A stretch of 64,000 nt of DNA, taken from NCBI GenBank assembly GCA_963978905.1, contig OZ022258.1, positions 49,274,591 to 49,338,590 of the forward strand, read 5' to 3'. Below, in pieces: positions 12,682 to 24,640 of this stretch. Both the position numbers and the translations under genes were made by a program. Each line of letters begins with the position of its first letter. The stretch's first letter is position 1. A model generated the notes under the pieces. That model did not search any database. It had not been told where the DNA came from and worked only from the letters and a program-made list of their open reading frames with translations. This DNA is from Trichostrongylus colubriformis (taxonomy: Eukaryota; Nematoda; Chromadorea; Rhabditida; Trichostrongylidae).

Positions 12682-12967
12682 ATACTTATGAATTTCAATG
12701 GAAAACACACTACCCAGATAGCCTCTCGAACACGCGTGTAAAAGGATGGAGCTGCGAAAGTGCCCTGCCTGCCCAATGAATGGAAATTCCCTGTAGCGTA
12801 CAAGAGCTAATTCACACTCGGAGCAAAATTTTCTCAAAATGCTATCACTAATTTCAGAACAGCGGTTTTGGCTTAGTGCTCTTGCCATTAGTGACGTCAA
12901 TGATTTTCGCGGCGTTCATCTGGATTCTTCATCTTCCACTTGTTGTATTTGTAGTCAGGGTAAGAAT

Positions 12968-13840
12968 GATGCTGTCCTAGCTTGTAGGATTTTTTTCGGT
13001 CATCACTTTTTATTATTTTTTCTTCCAACAAACAACAATTAGGCAACATGCATTCATCATTGTTATCGACAACGTGTCTGCCACCTCATAGGTAGGTCGT
13101 TAATTCCCTCCTCTCAGAACTCTGGATTCTGAGAGTCGAGGAAGTCGGCGATCGCCTTTGCAAACAAGTCATAATCAACGGATATTCTTTCGGCCAGCAA
13201 GGTTTTAAGGGGAAGGGTAAAGTAATAGTCAGATGGGGTAATATCTGGAGAGTACCACGGGTGGGGCAGCACATCCCAGCCGAGCTCCTGTAGCTTGGCC
13301 TGGGTACTTATCGCAAAATGGAAGCGGGCGTCGTCATGACCGAGGGTGACCGCGGACCTTCTCTGACACTTTTCTCGAATAGCGACGGCGAGCTGCTGGG
13401 GCTAGTGGGTGCATACGAAAGCGGTAACTGTCTCACTTTGTACCAGTACCTATTGGGAAAGCATTCCTTCCGCGTCCGAGAGGCACACAGTGCTGAGTGG
13501 TTTTTCTTTTATGTCAATCTCGCCGTTGCTGAAGCTGACGAGCGAGCGGCGCACGGTCTGGTAGCTCACACATCCCTTGCCCAATGCAGCGTTGAGAGTG
13601 GCAAGCTTCCGTCGCTTTGGTGCCGCAAGACCACTCACAGTAGTTGACACCGCGTGTTGGGTGGGTATCGACTACGGGCATTGTAGCTCTCTCCACGGAA
13701 TCTGGTGGGTCAATATATATTTTGTTAGAAAGCTCAGAGTACCTTCTACCATACTCCTGAACCGCCTAGATCTGCCTCGAAGTGAACAAAAGTTATTGAT
13801 TTTTTTGGAAAAATCCTACAATACTTTTGGGACAACCTGA
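12968..13840 (-). mobile_element. Internally deleted mariner, copy A
   Basis: The 5' terminal repeat on the minus strand reads TCAGGTTGTCCCAAAAGTAT and abuts a TA, the mariner target. Near 13650-13450 the minus strand encodes an N-terminal helix-turn-helix region (GCVSYQTVRRSLVSF, then KEKPLSTVCLSD) like mariner transposases. Near 13315-13130 it encodes the C-terminal end with DVLPHPWYSPDITPSDYYF, which holds the third catalytic aspartate. The middle, with the first two catalytic aspartates, is deleted and frames are shifted. At about 870 bp it is shorter than the usual 1.3 kb. The far end is an imperfect repeat (TTGTAGGATTTTT). It is a dead, non-autonomous element. Confidence 0.8.
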
Positions 13841-14384
13841 TACATCATTACTTCTACTGGTTGAGAAACTTTTGAATATACAAAAAATGGAAATTAAAAA
13901 TTGTTGTTTAAGGAGCGAGTTTACTTACGAATGTACGATCACTCGTCTCTTTATACGGGCTTGTGCATAGCCACAGGTTAAAAATGTCTTCCAATGTATT
14001 TAACTGTTATCTTAAAATGTTTTCAACTAATTTTAACAATTTTTGATGAAGAATCTTTCAAATTTTCGTAGCAACTATGAAACTTCTGTGCTTAGAATTT
14101 ATGTTTTCGGCGTTTTTGTAACCGGGGAGCGGTATGAAGGTTAGGACGCAAGCTGTTCGGCGTCAGTCGTTTCATTTGGATTGTGCCATGCATCTCAATT
14201 CCAACCACTGAAGCAGATGTTCCATGCATGTTAGCAGGCATCGGCAGATTAGCGTAGGAGCCACTGGAAGCCTATATTATGGAGAACATTAGGATCGACT
14301 CCCATACTCAAGTTTCTATCGCTTTTGTCAGTAGGAACGAAGCTCTGGGCTTCAAGTAGGTTTCAAGTAATACTTTGAAGATAC

Positions 14385-15200
14385 CGGGACGGGGCAATTT
14401 TGACTTGCGGTATGGCTTTACGGTAGACTGCATCTCGTTACCTTGCACATACATGGCCTCAAAATCACATCGAGTGTGAATTCTTGGTTTTTATTGTGAA
14501 CACACTTCATTTTTACTCTTTTACTTATTTCCCTTTTCATTTGTCACTTGTATGTTGCTGTACAGTTTCACATGTTTAACATAATTATGAGAAAAATCAA
14601 ATTCATCCTAGGTGAAATCAAAGTACAGGGCAACGGTCATTGAACATATTATTAATGCTGGAATAAAAAGCTTTTTAAAATAAGCCACAGAATAATGGGC
14701 AAAACATACAGATTCTATTGATTATGAACGCCGCCTAAATATTCCGCCACGGCCGTAGCTAGCAAAGTGCAAATCAAAATACTGAAGCGTGCAGTTCGAC
14801 GTGAAGCGTGCCGTTTGAAGTGATGCGCGCTAAAATCGCGATAGCGCCCAAATAGCGCGTTTTTTGACGCGATTTTCGCTACACTTTATCTTTCATAAGT
14901 TCGAATGTTCATGGAAGGAAAACAGCATTTCAGAATAGGTCCTCCTTTTTGCTTTCCTTCTGATGCCCTCAATAGGGTCGGTGCACGCAGGTAAACGCTA
15001 CAAGGTACCGCTCCCACCTTGATGATCACGATTGAGCCGTTTTCTCACTTTGGTCCGTTAAGAGGTACGTCCTTGGCTATCAAAAGCGGCATTGAAGAAG
15101 TTTATGAGGGTGATTCTGATCCCTTCAAAAAGCTGCTACAATAGATGCACCACAATGGAGGAAACGCGGGAAGATTCGATGAATTTTCTCTTTTTTTTCA
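14385..15200 (-). repeat. Dispersed repeat Ra, copy 2 (inverted)
   Basis: This is the inverted match to 1240-2105: the end near 14395-14445 mirrors 2045-2100 and the part near 15060-15170 mirrors 1290-1420. Together with the two arms of palindrome 1, these outer copies suggest the whole 1.2-15.2 kb region once formed a single larger inverted structure, later changed by insertions. Confidence 0.7.
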
Positions 15201-15658
15201 ATGCAGAAATCGAAAATTACGCTATAGCAATATTTGAAGTACCGTCTCGCAGAATGCAATTCAAGTTTTCGCTCCTAATGTTGATTTACTTACCACACTG
15301 CCTCCCTGACCACATGACCGTCGCCTCAGTCCTCCTAGCCGTGCTTCCTCGGATGCACATCCCATCCAACATCACCTTGTGGTCTCCCATCACAGACGAA
15401 ATCTCGTTTTTTGCATGAAGCCTTATGTGTGGACCGTGGTACGCAAATATAACAGAAATATGCTGGTGCTAGTAGAACTCAATTTCCGTCCACTTATTCC
15501 GAATGCGGGTCATAATCATTACCACTGGGAAAGCTCCGGAAGTTGTCGAACTACATTTCCTATCGTGTCATTAAAAGTGGTCAACATACTTCTAACGCGA
15601 TCCACCCAGTGACGATGCAGATCACATTCTGGAGAACGTGCAACGTGCCCTTACATAC

Positions 15659-16137
15659 CTTTACGTGATACGCCACAAATCATCCTGCCCCAGTACCCCT
15701 GCTGATTACATGTGGGTTCGCTAAAGTAAGGTCATAACTCCAGGTATCGAACTGCCATTTTCGTAAGCCGAGAATTCCACAAAGTACCGATCCTGTATGA
15801 AGACCGATCCGCGTACTGACTTCTACAGTAGCTTGACGAATTTGTCTGAAAACCAGGAATATATGAAAAAAAGCAAATTTCCACAACATAACCGAGTGTG
15901 ACTAATCCTGGGCTCATGTCTGCAGAAAATATTTCAAAAATCTGTGATGAAGCAAAGATATTCCCAACTTCGGTTTGGTGAGAAGCAGAAGAAAAGAATC
16001 TTTTCGGATTTCTTGAGCACTTTATCGTTTCGATCATCTCCAAGCCCATAACAACACATATCAGCGTGATTTGGTCAATTCACTGCCATTCCTGATGCGC
16101 AGTATTAGTAGTCACCGAGAAATTTAATGCATATACA
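15659..16137 (-). pseudogene. Adenylyl cyclase C1a-domain pseudogene fragment
   Basis: Two exons are visible. Exon 1 (16137 down to 16022) follows a CCAG acceptor and reads CIKFLGDY, stop, YCASGMAVN, stop, then PNHADMCVVMGLEMIETI. Class III cyclases have GDCYYC at this place, so the cysteine is now tyrosine and two sense codons are stops (TAA and TGA). Exon 2 (15845 down to 15659) follows TTTTCAG, joins in phase, and reads [20 protein letters not shown] then [12 protein letters not shown], the C1a signature, before an apparent single-base shift and a stop. The GTATGT donor at its end is intact. It lies on the same strand as the live cyclase gene at 43.8-62.9 kb but downstream of it, so it cannot be that gene's C1a. 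It is best read as the relic of a second cyclase copy. Confidence 0.8.
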
Positions 16138-16359
16138 CTGGAGTTTCTGTAAATTTTATATAATGACTGCAATGATCCCATAAACGAAAACTAGTGCTAT
16201 CTAATCCTGGAGACAAGAAGTGTCGTAAAACGTAACCGGAGGTGAAAACTTCAGTGAGCCGCAATTATCAGTTCTACTGGGTTGAAAAATATGTTTCCAC
16301 CGTTTCTTATTGTCTGTGTTTCACAATAATCTCCTCACCTTCCGACAAGGCTCATACAT

Positions 16360-17190
16360 ATGTGTTCGATAGAGCCTTTTCTGCTCTACTGTAGTTGCTT
16401 TTTGTTTTTCGATTTGTTCGATTGCTCAATTTTTATGAAGTTTAGAAAATGCGTGATCTGAAAGTGAAATTTCGCAATATCGACATTTTCTCTTCTTCAT
16501 CTAAAACTGGTGTCAAAAAATTCACGCTCACATGTTTTGATAGAGATTTTTCGGCTCTATCAAATGGTACTCCTTGTTATTGAAGTCTCTCAACTGCTTG
16601 CTCTTTTCAAGGCTTTTAACTGCAGGAATCAGTGAAAATGGAGGCTTTCAGTATCTTTTCTTCCTCGCCTACAGTCGAGATTGAAGAGAATGTTCATAGA
16701 TGCATTCGATAGAGCTTTCTTGGCTCTACAAGAAGGTACCACTAGTCTTTTGAATACTTAACAGTTTGATATTCCTAAGGCTTAGGAATGGTGTACTCAG
16801 TAATTCACCTGCACTTTTTGCCATAAATCTAGATTTCACCAAACACTTTCATTGGACAGGAAACCCTCTTATATGATAGCAGATTGATCAACAATGACTT
16901 TTCCCCATTTGATTTTATTTGACAAAAAGTGAGCTTTTTGGACCTCGATGTGCCAAAAGTGCAGATTTCTGCCTACAGATTACTCCCTTTTTAAACTTTG
17001 GAGCAACAGTCGGCTAAAAAACCAAATAGAACTGTTGTGTAGAGCGGAGAAAGCTCTATCAAAAACATATGCGCATGCATTTTTGTCCTCGATAGCAGAA
17101 GAAAAAAGGGAAATGTCGAGAATGCGATTTCTCACCTTCAGGTCACTTCACTTCCAAATCTCATAAATGTTAAGGAAAAAAAGGCGGTAA
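16360..17190. repeat. Hairpin-bearing repeat array, spacing about 170 bp
   Basis: Small hairpins of the form GATAGAGC, loop, GCTCTAC sit at 16368-16389, 16539-16561, 16708-16729 and 17039-17060, spaced 171, 169 and 331 bases apart. The DNA between the first hairpins (about 16430-16560) is repeated inverted at about 17039-17170, so the array is also a fold-back centred near 16800. There is no coding frame. Confidence 0.65.
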
Positions 17191-18160
17191 CTTATTCCTC
17201 AAGTCATAAAATCTGTCCGCATTAAGCTTGCCTTACATTCTCCAATCGGTCATACGAACCTAACAGAAGCAATGAGGACATGATACAGGAATATTAGAAC
17301 ACAAGAGCTACTGAATTATCAGGTACTTGCGGTGAAAGAGTCTTGAGTTTTGAGCAGTGAAGCAAGCACATGGCTCATTCCACCGTAGAACTATCTCAGA
17401 CCCTAACATCTAAAACTTTTCGTCAAAACGTTTCACCCATCCATAGAAACTTTAGAAACCGTTAATAGTACCTTCTTAGCATGCACAATGCATTCAATTT
17501 AGTTACAGCCAGTATAGCAGCAGTAATTGGATGCGATTTGACCTACCAAATGAATTGTGGAGGCAAAACCAGTGATTTTATTTTTTTTAACCAATTTACT
17601 AAACTTCTTCGGAAGTATAGAAACTGGCCGGCCAGTTTCGGCATTGATTCAAGTTTCGTACGCTTGACCATACAAATGGGAGCTGCGCTACTGTCACCGC
17701 ACCCACCTTATTAAGCCATACTGTCAATGAAATCTGTTCTTTACCTTTCCGCGGGATTCACCAGTGCATGGACCTTACCGAAGGGAATTCTCGAGAAGCG
17801 AAGAGGAAAAGGTTCGTCAGAAAGTGCGAAACTCAGTAGACATGTTTGGAGCGAGAGAGGGAGGGATGAGAGGCGAAAATGCAGATATCGGTTAGATTCT
17901 CACTATTTCTCACTATTTTTTTGAAGCTCCATTCCCATTCTAGCACGCTACAAGCAACCTTACAGGGTCAAATAGTCGCACGGCAACTCTCGTGCAGTGC
18001 AAGTGGATGGAGGGGGAAGGTCGGATTACACTGCTCTCGGGAGTGATTACTTAGCCCTACCTCGATCTATGGGAACAGCACTTCTGTGAATAACGAAACA
18101 TGGCTTTTTGGAGAAGTACGTGTAGACTTGCCCAAAAAAGGTGCGGACGTGGACCATAGC
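17191..18160. other. No recognisable gene
   Basis: I see nothing I can support as a gene or mobile element here. Short open frames at 17481-17714 and 17727-17924 have no recognisable motif and no good splice context. Confidence 0.4.
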
Positions 18161-18565
18161 GGTTCTACACCTGTACCTCCCTAAACCTCATGTTTGTTGC
18201 AAACCCCGATGCAGAAGTTATAAATCTTCTGGAAGAAACACAATGTTCTGTATTCCTTTTCACCCTCCGTGGTTTCTTTGCCATTGCATCCAAACTTCGA
18301 ATCTTCAGCAGTACGTCTGAGCTGAAAATGAATTGAAAAATATCATAGATTCTATCTGCAATCACTTTATTCACAGCACATCCAAAGCCACTGGACAGGG
18401 TAATTTTGGCCGATTGTGGACTATGAACGTCGAGACGCCAAGTAGTGCAACAGCAGAGAAAGTATGAGACGCAGAGAACGAGGGGTTTTATTTATCCTTT
18501 TACACAGCGGTAGTCAAAAGAGGGAGATTTTGTCCTCTACCCTATGTGACCCTTTTTGTTTGCAG

Positions 18566-18818
18566 ATATGGAGCAAACATATGTCGCAGCATGCTCTAGA
18601 AGAAGTTGAGAAGCCAGGGGCATATAGTAAGCAAGGTTCACCATATCTCATGCTCAAAAGTAACAGGTTTGTACATGATGTTCTGCAGAATTATTGCCGT
18701 ATATCATACAAAGCAACGACGCTCGTTAAGGCCATTTTCGAAGGCAGACAAACTGACATTGGAACAGAAAATACGCAAAACCATTGGAAGCTACTCTTTC
18801 TTGAGACATGCCAAGGAC
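18566..18818 (+). pseudogene. Unidentified secreted-protein gene exon, copy D, one stop
   Basis: The exon lies between a TTTGCAG acceptor and a GTAAGT donor. The conserved frame reads ICRSML, a TAG stop, KKLRSQG, then KADKLTLEQKIRKTIGSY. Compared with copies A and P1L the replacements are largely conservative (EEKVRQTI against EQKIRKTI), which indicates past protein-level selection. The TAG falls where the others have TAC. A competing open frame (18464-18826) is conserved only over its first half, and I take it as a shadow. Confidence 0.5.
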
Positions 18819-19803
18819 GTAAGTAACTGAGAACGCAGCTCGCTGTAAAACAACGCCTTTATTTTGAACAGTACTCTTTAAAGATCGGGGAAAAGGGTTC
18901 CAATACATGATCTTTTCTGATGGAATCTCGATAATGGTGTGATAGTCTATGACGAACCCGTTGAAAGAAGCAGGTCTCTTTATCGCTAACCGTAAGAGCT
19001 TTCCGGCGCTGTGGGTGCCAGCGTCGAATTAAAATTGAGCATAGGTTATCTCGGCCCTCGCTCTTGCTTCACTCCTCCAGTAGCGCAGAGGGCAAGGAAA
19101 CTCGTCTTCGATGGGGATTACTTGTAATGAAAGACCCTTTTCCTTCGATATTTATTCCAATCATGCTAAGTTGAGCTGGCTAATGCACACTCGTCGATTC
19201 ATCTTTTAATGACGCATTTTACCCTTGCCGAGATACCTGGGTCGAGCTTGATCGTCACTCTTGAGATGTTCTTGGAAACATTTTCGCAGTACCCTGAACC
19301 TCACTGAGTTGTGACCACGCTTTCCAATCCCATGGCCGTCCACCAATAACAACCAATGTGAGCCCACCCGCTAACGGACACAGAACGTATCATGCCTCAT
19401 TGATTCCCTGTTGAAGGGCTGCAGCACATACCACCAGGTGCGTATCCTCTGATGAGACAGTCCGCTCTAAAGGCACCGGAAGATGGAACCGAAGTAAGGC
19501 AAAGCTGGCACTGATGTTATCTGTAAATGAAATGCCCAGTCATCGAGAGATAATCTTTAGCGGGCCTCGCGTTGAGAAGCGCGACTTCGAGGTCCTTATC
19601 GCGATCTCATTGCGCTTCAGTGGCGATCTCACATCACTTGCGGCCGAATGGCGTAACCTCTCGTTTTCCGCGTCTAACTCTCAGTAGCTTGTGATACAAG
19701 TTGAGCGAAAGGGCTGCAGTGAGAATGGTGAGGTTCTATAGCTCGCGCACTTTAGCGGTTTCATCCCATACTTTCTCTGCTGTTGCACTACTTGGCGTCT
19801 CAA

Positions 19804-20034
19804 CGTTCATCGTCCACAATGGCTAAAATTACCTCGTCCAGTGTCGTTAGATGTGCTGTAGAAAAATTGATTGCAGATAGATTCTATTTATTATATAATA
19901 CCGATTATGTTCAGCTCAGACGACTTGCTGAAGGGACGAATTTTGGATGCAATGGCAAAGAAGAAATCAAGAATGAAAACGATGGAAAGGAGTACATGCA
20001 CATTGTGTGTTTTTTCCAGAAGATTTATAATTAG
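19804..20034 (+). other. Possible 3' coding exon, copy D
   Basis: The frame ending at the stop at 20032-20034 includes CAVEKLIADRFY, then LRRLAEGTNFGCNGKE and HIVCFFQKIY. Copy A keeps the same frame around 11985-12130 with conservative changes (LRRLADDSDFGCNGKE, HIVCFFQKNYDW). That points to a real exon of the duplicated gene rather than chance. The spaced cysteines faintly recall the C-terminus of CAP/SCP secreted proteins, but the match is too weak to name. Confidence 0.35.
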
Positions 20035-20929
20035 CACTGGACAGTGTTGTCGTAACTGAGTCTTCCAAACACTTGTTGAGTTCTCTGCAAAATCAATGCA
20101 CAAAATATCTTTTTTGGGAGACAATCTCGCATAAAGTTTCATCGATGAAGCTCCTTGTAGTATGGTCTGAACGATGTGGCAAAAGCAAACTACACACAAA
20201 TGCATACTAAAATCTCATCCTCGAGGTATAATCCAGAAATAGCTTAGGACAGTCGAAGTGAGCCTGGTAATCCCGCGCACGGTGGCCTCGCCCTTTCTCG
20301 CACGACCGATTCACAACGGAGTCAACGAAGCACTTATTGCCTGGTGAGAACCATTTCGAGCGTGCTGGTTTACGAGCGTGCTGGAAACCAAAATTATGAA
20401 CGAACCACAAGAACCTTAGAAATTGCAAAATAGCAAACGACAGCTAGACTATAGCTGGAATGGTTGGAATATACGTTGGAAACTCCTCTTTCTCTTTTCA
20501 AAAGAGCGCACCAAGCATAATTGGCATCACGGCACACTTTCCGTTCTTTACAGACAGAGTTTCAACAAATCTTTTCTTATCAGCTATTATCAGCTCAAAT
20601 AATCTGTCACTGATGTCCCTGTACCATCTTCCATAATATTCCAGAAAGCCAGGACCCTGTGATCTGGTACGGAGTGGTGGGGAATTCAGCCAAGATTGAC
20701 CTTTTATACGTCCTCCCTCGTGCCTTCTAAGATCACTTCGCATCTTTTCGGATTTGCTTATGGCTTGACTTACCTAAGGATTTCGCTTACGGTCTTCGAA
20801 AACCTCATCTCAAATAACAGTAAGATTCGCAATGAAATAAATAAATATTTTTTCTCTATACTTCGTAATGTTCTTTCGTAATTTTATTCTCAAAATTCTT
20901 TTGTTAAAGCCATAGGGTTTCTTCCGTCG

Positions 20930-21800
20930 TTCGTTGAAGCTGATATACAATTCAATAGAGCTATTCCTGCTCTACGGGTGCTATTTATTTTTAGATTTCT
21001 TTGATTGATTAATATTTATGAGGCTTAGAAATGAAGTAATCTGAATGTAAAAATTCGCATTTCCGACATCCTTCTTTTTCATCTGATATCGGGGGCAAAA
21101 TTCGATAAACCCTTTTCAGGTTTGCAAGTTCTATTTGTTTTTGATCGTTTGATCATCTGTTGTTTTCAAGACTCGGGAAAATAAAGAAAAAGGGAGTGAT
21201 TTATAAGCAAAGATCTGCTTTTTTGGCGCACTCAGATACAAAAAAGCTGACCTTTTTCACGTCAGATGAAATCAAATGAAAGGAAGAGGACATCGTTTGA
21301 TCCATCTGGTGTTATAATTGAGGGTTCCTTTGTCCAATAAAAGTGTTGGATAATCTCGATTTTTGGTGAAAAAAGTGCAAGTGTGATCACTGGACACCCA
21401 TTCATAAGCTTCACAGATATTAAACTATGAAAGAATTCAAGGCGAGGGCTACCTCCTTGTAGATAAGAAAAAGCTCTATCGTGTCGAATGCGTATATGAA
21501 TATTTTCTTCAATCTAGATGGTAGGCGACAAAGAGAGGATACCGAAAGCGTTTATTTCAGCTGAGTGCCATTTGTAAGCCTCAAAAACAGCAAACAGTTG
21601 AGCGATTTGAATAGTAAGCAAGGCCGAAGAGGAAAAGAAGAAATGGCGGAAGTGCGAATTTCACCTTTAGATCACTTCATTTCTATACCTCATAAATACT
21701 AACAATAAGCAATCAAAGAAGTCGTAAAACAACGGCGGCGTCTATAGGGAATGAAAAGCTCTATTGAATACATAAATAAGTTTCGTCGAACGGTAAAGAG
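20930..21800 (-). repeat. Hairpin-bearing repeat, inverted relative to 37966-38690
   Basis: It carries hairpins of the same TAGAGC/GCTCTA type at 20954-20975, 21459-21480 and 21742-21765. The stretch 20930-21590 is a close inverted copy of 37966-38690. It belongs to the same family as 16360-17190 but has lost some hairpins to mutation (for example near 21100). Confidence 0.7.
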
Positions 21801-21854
21801 AAAGTTATGAAATAGAAAATAAAAAATCACGGGCGCTTATTCCTTGACCCAAAA

Positions 21855-22200
21855 TTATATTTTTATTATATTATAAGACAGCCGAATCAACGCAGAAGGG
21901 CACACTGCACCGCCTAAGTTGCCCATTGAGATGAGTTGGATGTTTGCAAATGAAGAGCACCCCAAGGGATCTGAACCCCTTGACTCAGTGGACAAGGATC
22001 TGCCAGCCGTCAAATTGAATGAATCCTCATCCAGCCGATTCACTGACCATCCAAGTGTCGTATCACAATAGTCACGCATCTCAAAAGGTATGTGGCCATA
22101 GCGAAGGCAATTGGCCAGCTGGGATCGATAGTGAGGGGTCAACGGTGATGCACCGTTAGCCGAGTAACAAGAAAATGGAAGCGTAAATAAACCTATTGTT
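21855..22200 (-). other. Open frame of unknown nature
   Basis: The minus strand stays open for about 115 codons (from near 22200 to a stop at about 21855). It reads through PHYRSQLANCLRYGHIPFEM and later GGAVCPSALIRLS, without an early ATG. Composition looks protein-like, but I recognise no family and no splice sites fix its ends. It could be a retroelement fragment or an exon. Confidence 0.25.
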
Positions 22201-23537
22201 AATCGAGACAGCGAGTTTCAGAATAAGTTGGTAACAATAATCAGTTGTGATACATGTCTCCTACGCACTTCACCAAATTTCAAATTTCTAAGAGTCGGCT
22301 TGTTTCGAACCACATACAGTTTTGTTGAACCACTGACTCCTAACACTGCCTTTTATGAAGTACAGTCAAAATCTTCACATTTATTAGGTATAATTACAGC
22401 CACCTTCCAGAATCAGTCCATTTTGTGCAGAGACCAACATTTATGCAGACAAGACCGATTGAACAAGTAGCTTTTAGAAGATTTGAGACAAATAACATTC
22501 GATCCACCTACCTTTGAGAAAATCCTACAAAGTTTCTTCGCAGTCCATCAGCAGCACTAATGAACGATTTGAAATGGTTCGTGTTTTATAAAAAATGCGG
22601 CTCTAGAGAGGTGTGAAATTCTGAAAAATTGGTTTCACTGGAATGCCACTTTCAGGTTGAAATTAAGTTAAACCATTCATGAATGGGATCAAAATGATCA
22701 CAAAATCATGAACTTGTCGAACATATTGACATTTTTTGTTCTAAAGTGCCTAAACTAAAACTTTCAGCTGAAGTGGAGAGTTTACGATGCCGTCATGCCC
22801 ACAGGTACTTTCTTGCGCCTTGGAGAGTCAATTTCCCATTTTACTGAAAATTAAGATGATCCAGCAGAAAAAAATGGACTTTTCATACATACAAAGATTC
22901 CCATGAAAGAGCTCTAGCCATTGGTCTATTTTTCAAAGATTGGACCACCTCTGCTAAAGTTATGGCAAAAAGTCGGTGGGCGTCATACTTTTCCGCCGCT
23001 ATCCGTCGATTTGACAGAAATTAGGAGCGGTATTGTATTTCATATTGGAAAATAGTAAACCCTCCCGTGACCCACCTATGCATCCTTGTAGAACTTAATG
23101 TACAACTCGTTCAAAGTCCTGACAAGGTCTTTTGCTGTCAGCTGTGCTACCAATACAGTGACGTTGACAATATCAGCAAATAAAATGCTGAAAATTGTTT
23201 AAATTAATTAAGAAAGTTTCGAAAGAGCTATTTCGATCAATTTTTACGTATTCATTTCAAATACTTGATTTTATCGTTAAATCGATTGAGACTGCTCACC
23301 TGACATTATCGTGCACTCGCACATGCAGATCATAAAAAAATTTGTGATGTTCAGAACTCATTCGGTATGCTTTCATTCGTACTGCTCGACTGAATTATGC
23401 TTTTACTGACCTTATCAGTAAGGTAAGCAGGAATCAATGATAGAAGGAGTTGGTCCTGAAGTTGTAGCTTAACATACAAGTTCAAGCGGAATTCCTTCGT
23501 TAGGTGATTGAAATAGTTCGAGTTGATTACGTAAGGT

Positions 23538-23576
<39 letters not shown>

Positions 23577-24640
23577 TTAAATGCACGACCGACACACTGC
23601 TCAGAACGGACATGTGTTAGTGAAGCAGAACAAGCTTGTGTTAGCAACACAAAACGTAAAAGCTACGCAAAAGCCAAATAATGGCTACCGCGAAGTATCG
23701 AAGCGGTATTTTCAATGAACCGACATCACCTAGGTAAAATTACCCCTCCGCTCTTTTGAGGTACTAGAGGTGTTAATACAGAGCCGAAATGGGTAGAATA
23801 ATGGCCGGCTCCAATACCCAAGTCTTCAGAAGCCATCCGCAGCACTCAGCACCCTTTCCAATGTTTCTACGGTTCGATGTGAACACTAGTGTGTGAAACA
23901 TCCCAAAAACATTGATGGACCCTATCATTCTCTCCCAGGATCCCAAAATGCAATATTATAGAGTGAGTTTACTTTACCGCACGATCGATTTGAACCAATT
24001 TTAATTTCAAGATCTTACCTACGTATCTAGTCTACTTATGTCAAATATAAGGGTCATAGAGTGAAGGCATATTTTGTGAATTTAAAAATGAGAGCAGATA
24101 TTATCTATGATAAAGGTGGAAGCTATGCAGTTACTGTAACAGACCATAATACAATGTTCAGTCTCACAAGATTGTTAATTTCGTCGTTTCTATAGTGTAT
24201 CAACCCCCACACAACACTGGTGACCTGACCTCCCGGAACATAAGTCGGAACACCTGCACGCCACTCTAACAGAAACAGAGGAATCCCTTTTATGACAGAG
24301 CTTTCGAATATGGCTCAGGAGGTGTATTGTGGCGTCTTACTTATGTTCCCGCAGTTCTTCTCCGTTCTGAAGAAATACGCAGTGAGCTTACAATAACTGT
24401 GATAATTCATTGTCAACAACACCAAAAAGTGAATAAATCATCATTTATCGTCTTCGTCGTTTATCGTCTATTTTCTGCTATAACATCCGAAGTTCTCCGA
24501 ACAACTTGAAAATGGTACGAGCGGGAAGCTTCGCTCATCAAAAAGTCAGAGGCTTGTGGAACTTCCATTTTTCTCAACTCCTTCGGGACCTTTACCTCAA
24601 ATTACCGCAGATTATACTACTGCGTCCACGCGTCCATCCC
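22201..24640. other. No recognisable gene; one microsatellite
   Basis: Apart from the TTTA repeat at 23537-23579 I see no supportable feature. A stretch near 22770-22810 reads LKWRVYDAVMPT, which resembles the tail of some LINE reverse transcriptases, but it is too short to call. Confidence 0.4.
23537..23579 (+). repeat. (TTTA)n microsatellite
   Basis: There are ten to eleven uninterrupted TTTA units. Confidence 0.95.

Larger units (their letters stand above)
9806..14363 (+). repeat. 4.56 kb duplicon unit, copy A
   Basis: The block matches 32447-37004 at a constant offset of 22641 and matches about 26900-31430 in inverted orientation, with only scattered single-base differences and one 28-bp deletion in the inverted copy. 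It contains exons of the unidentified secreted-protein gene, a hairpin MITE (12545-12681) and a deleted mariner (12968-13840). Identity to copy C ends at about 14363, where this copy joins repeat Ra. Confidence 0.85.
18165..20190 (+). repeat. Diverged partial duplicon, copy D
   Basis: Segments of the 4.56 kb unit occur in the same order but strongly diverged: an exon at 18566-18818, the block near 18880 (GGGTTCCAATACATGATCTT), the block near 19230 (ACCCTTGCCGAGAT), and the exon-like region at 19850-20030. A short inverted piece at 18165-18380 matches the last of these. The hairpin MITE and mariner are absent, so this copy split off before they inserted. Confidence 0.7.

Noticed and set aside
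19804..20034. CAP/SCP (ASP-like) secreted protein
   Set aside because: The FGCNGK...HIVCFF pattern recalls the family C-terminus but lacks the diagnostic CAP motifs in the part that can be read.
22770..22810. LINE reverse transcriptase tail (LKWRVYDAVMPT)
   Set aside because: Twelve residues with no supporting flanking homology; chance cannot be excluded.
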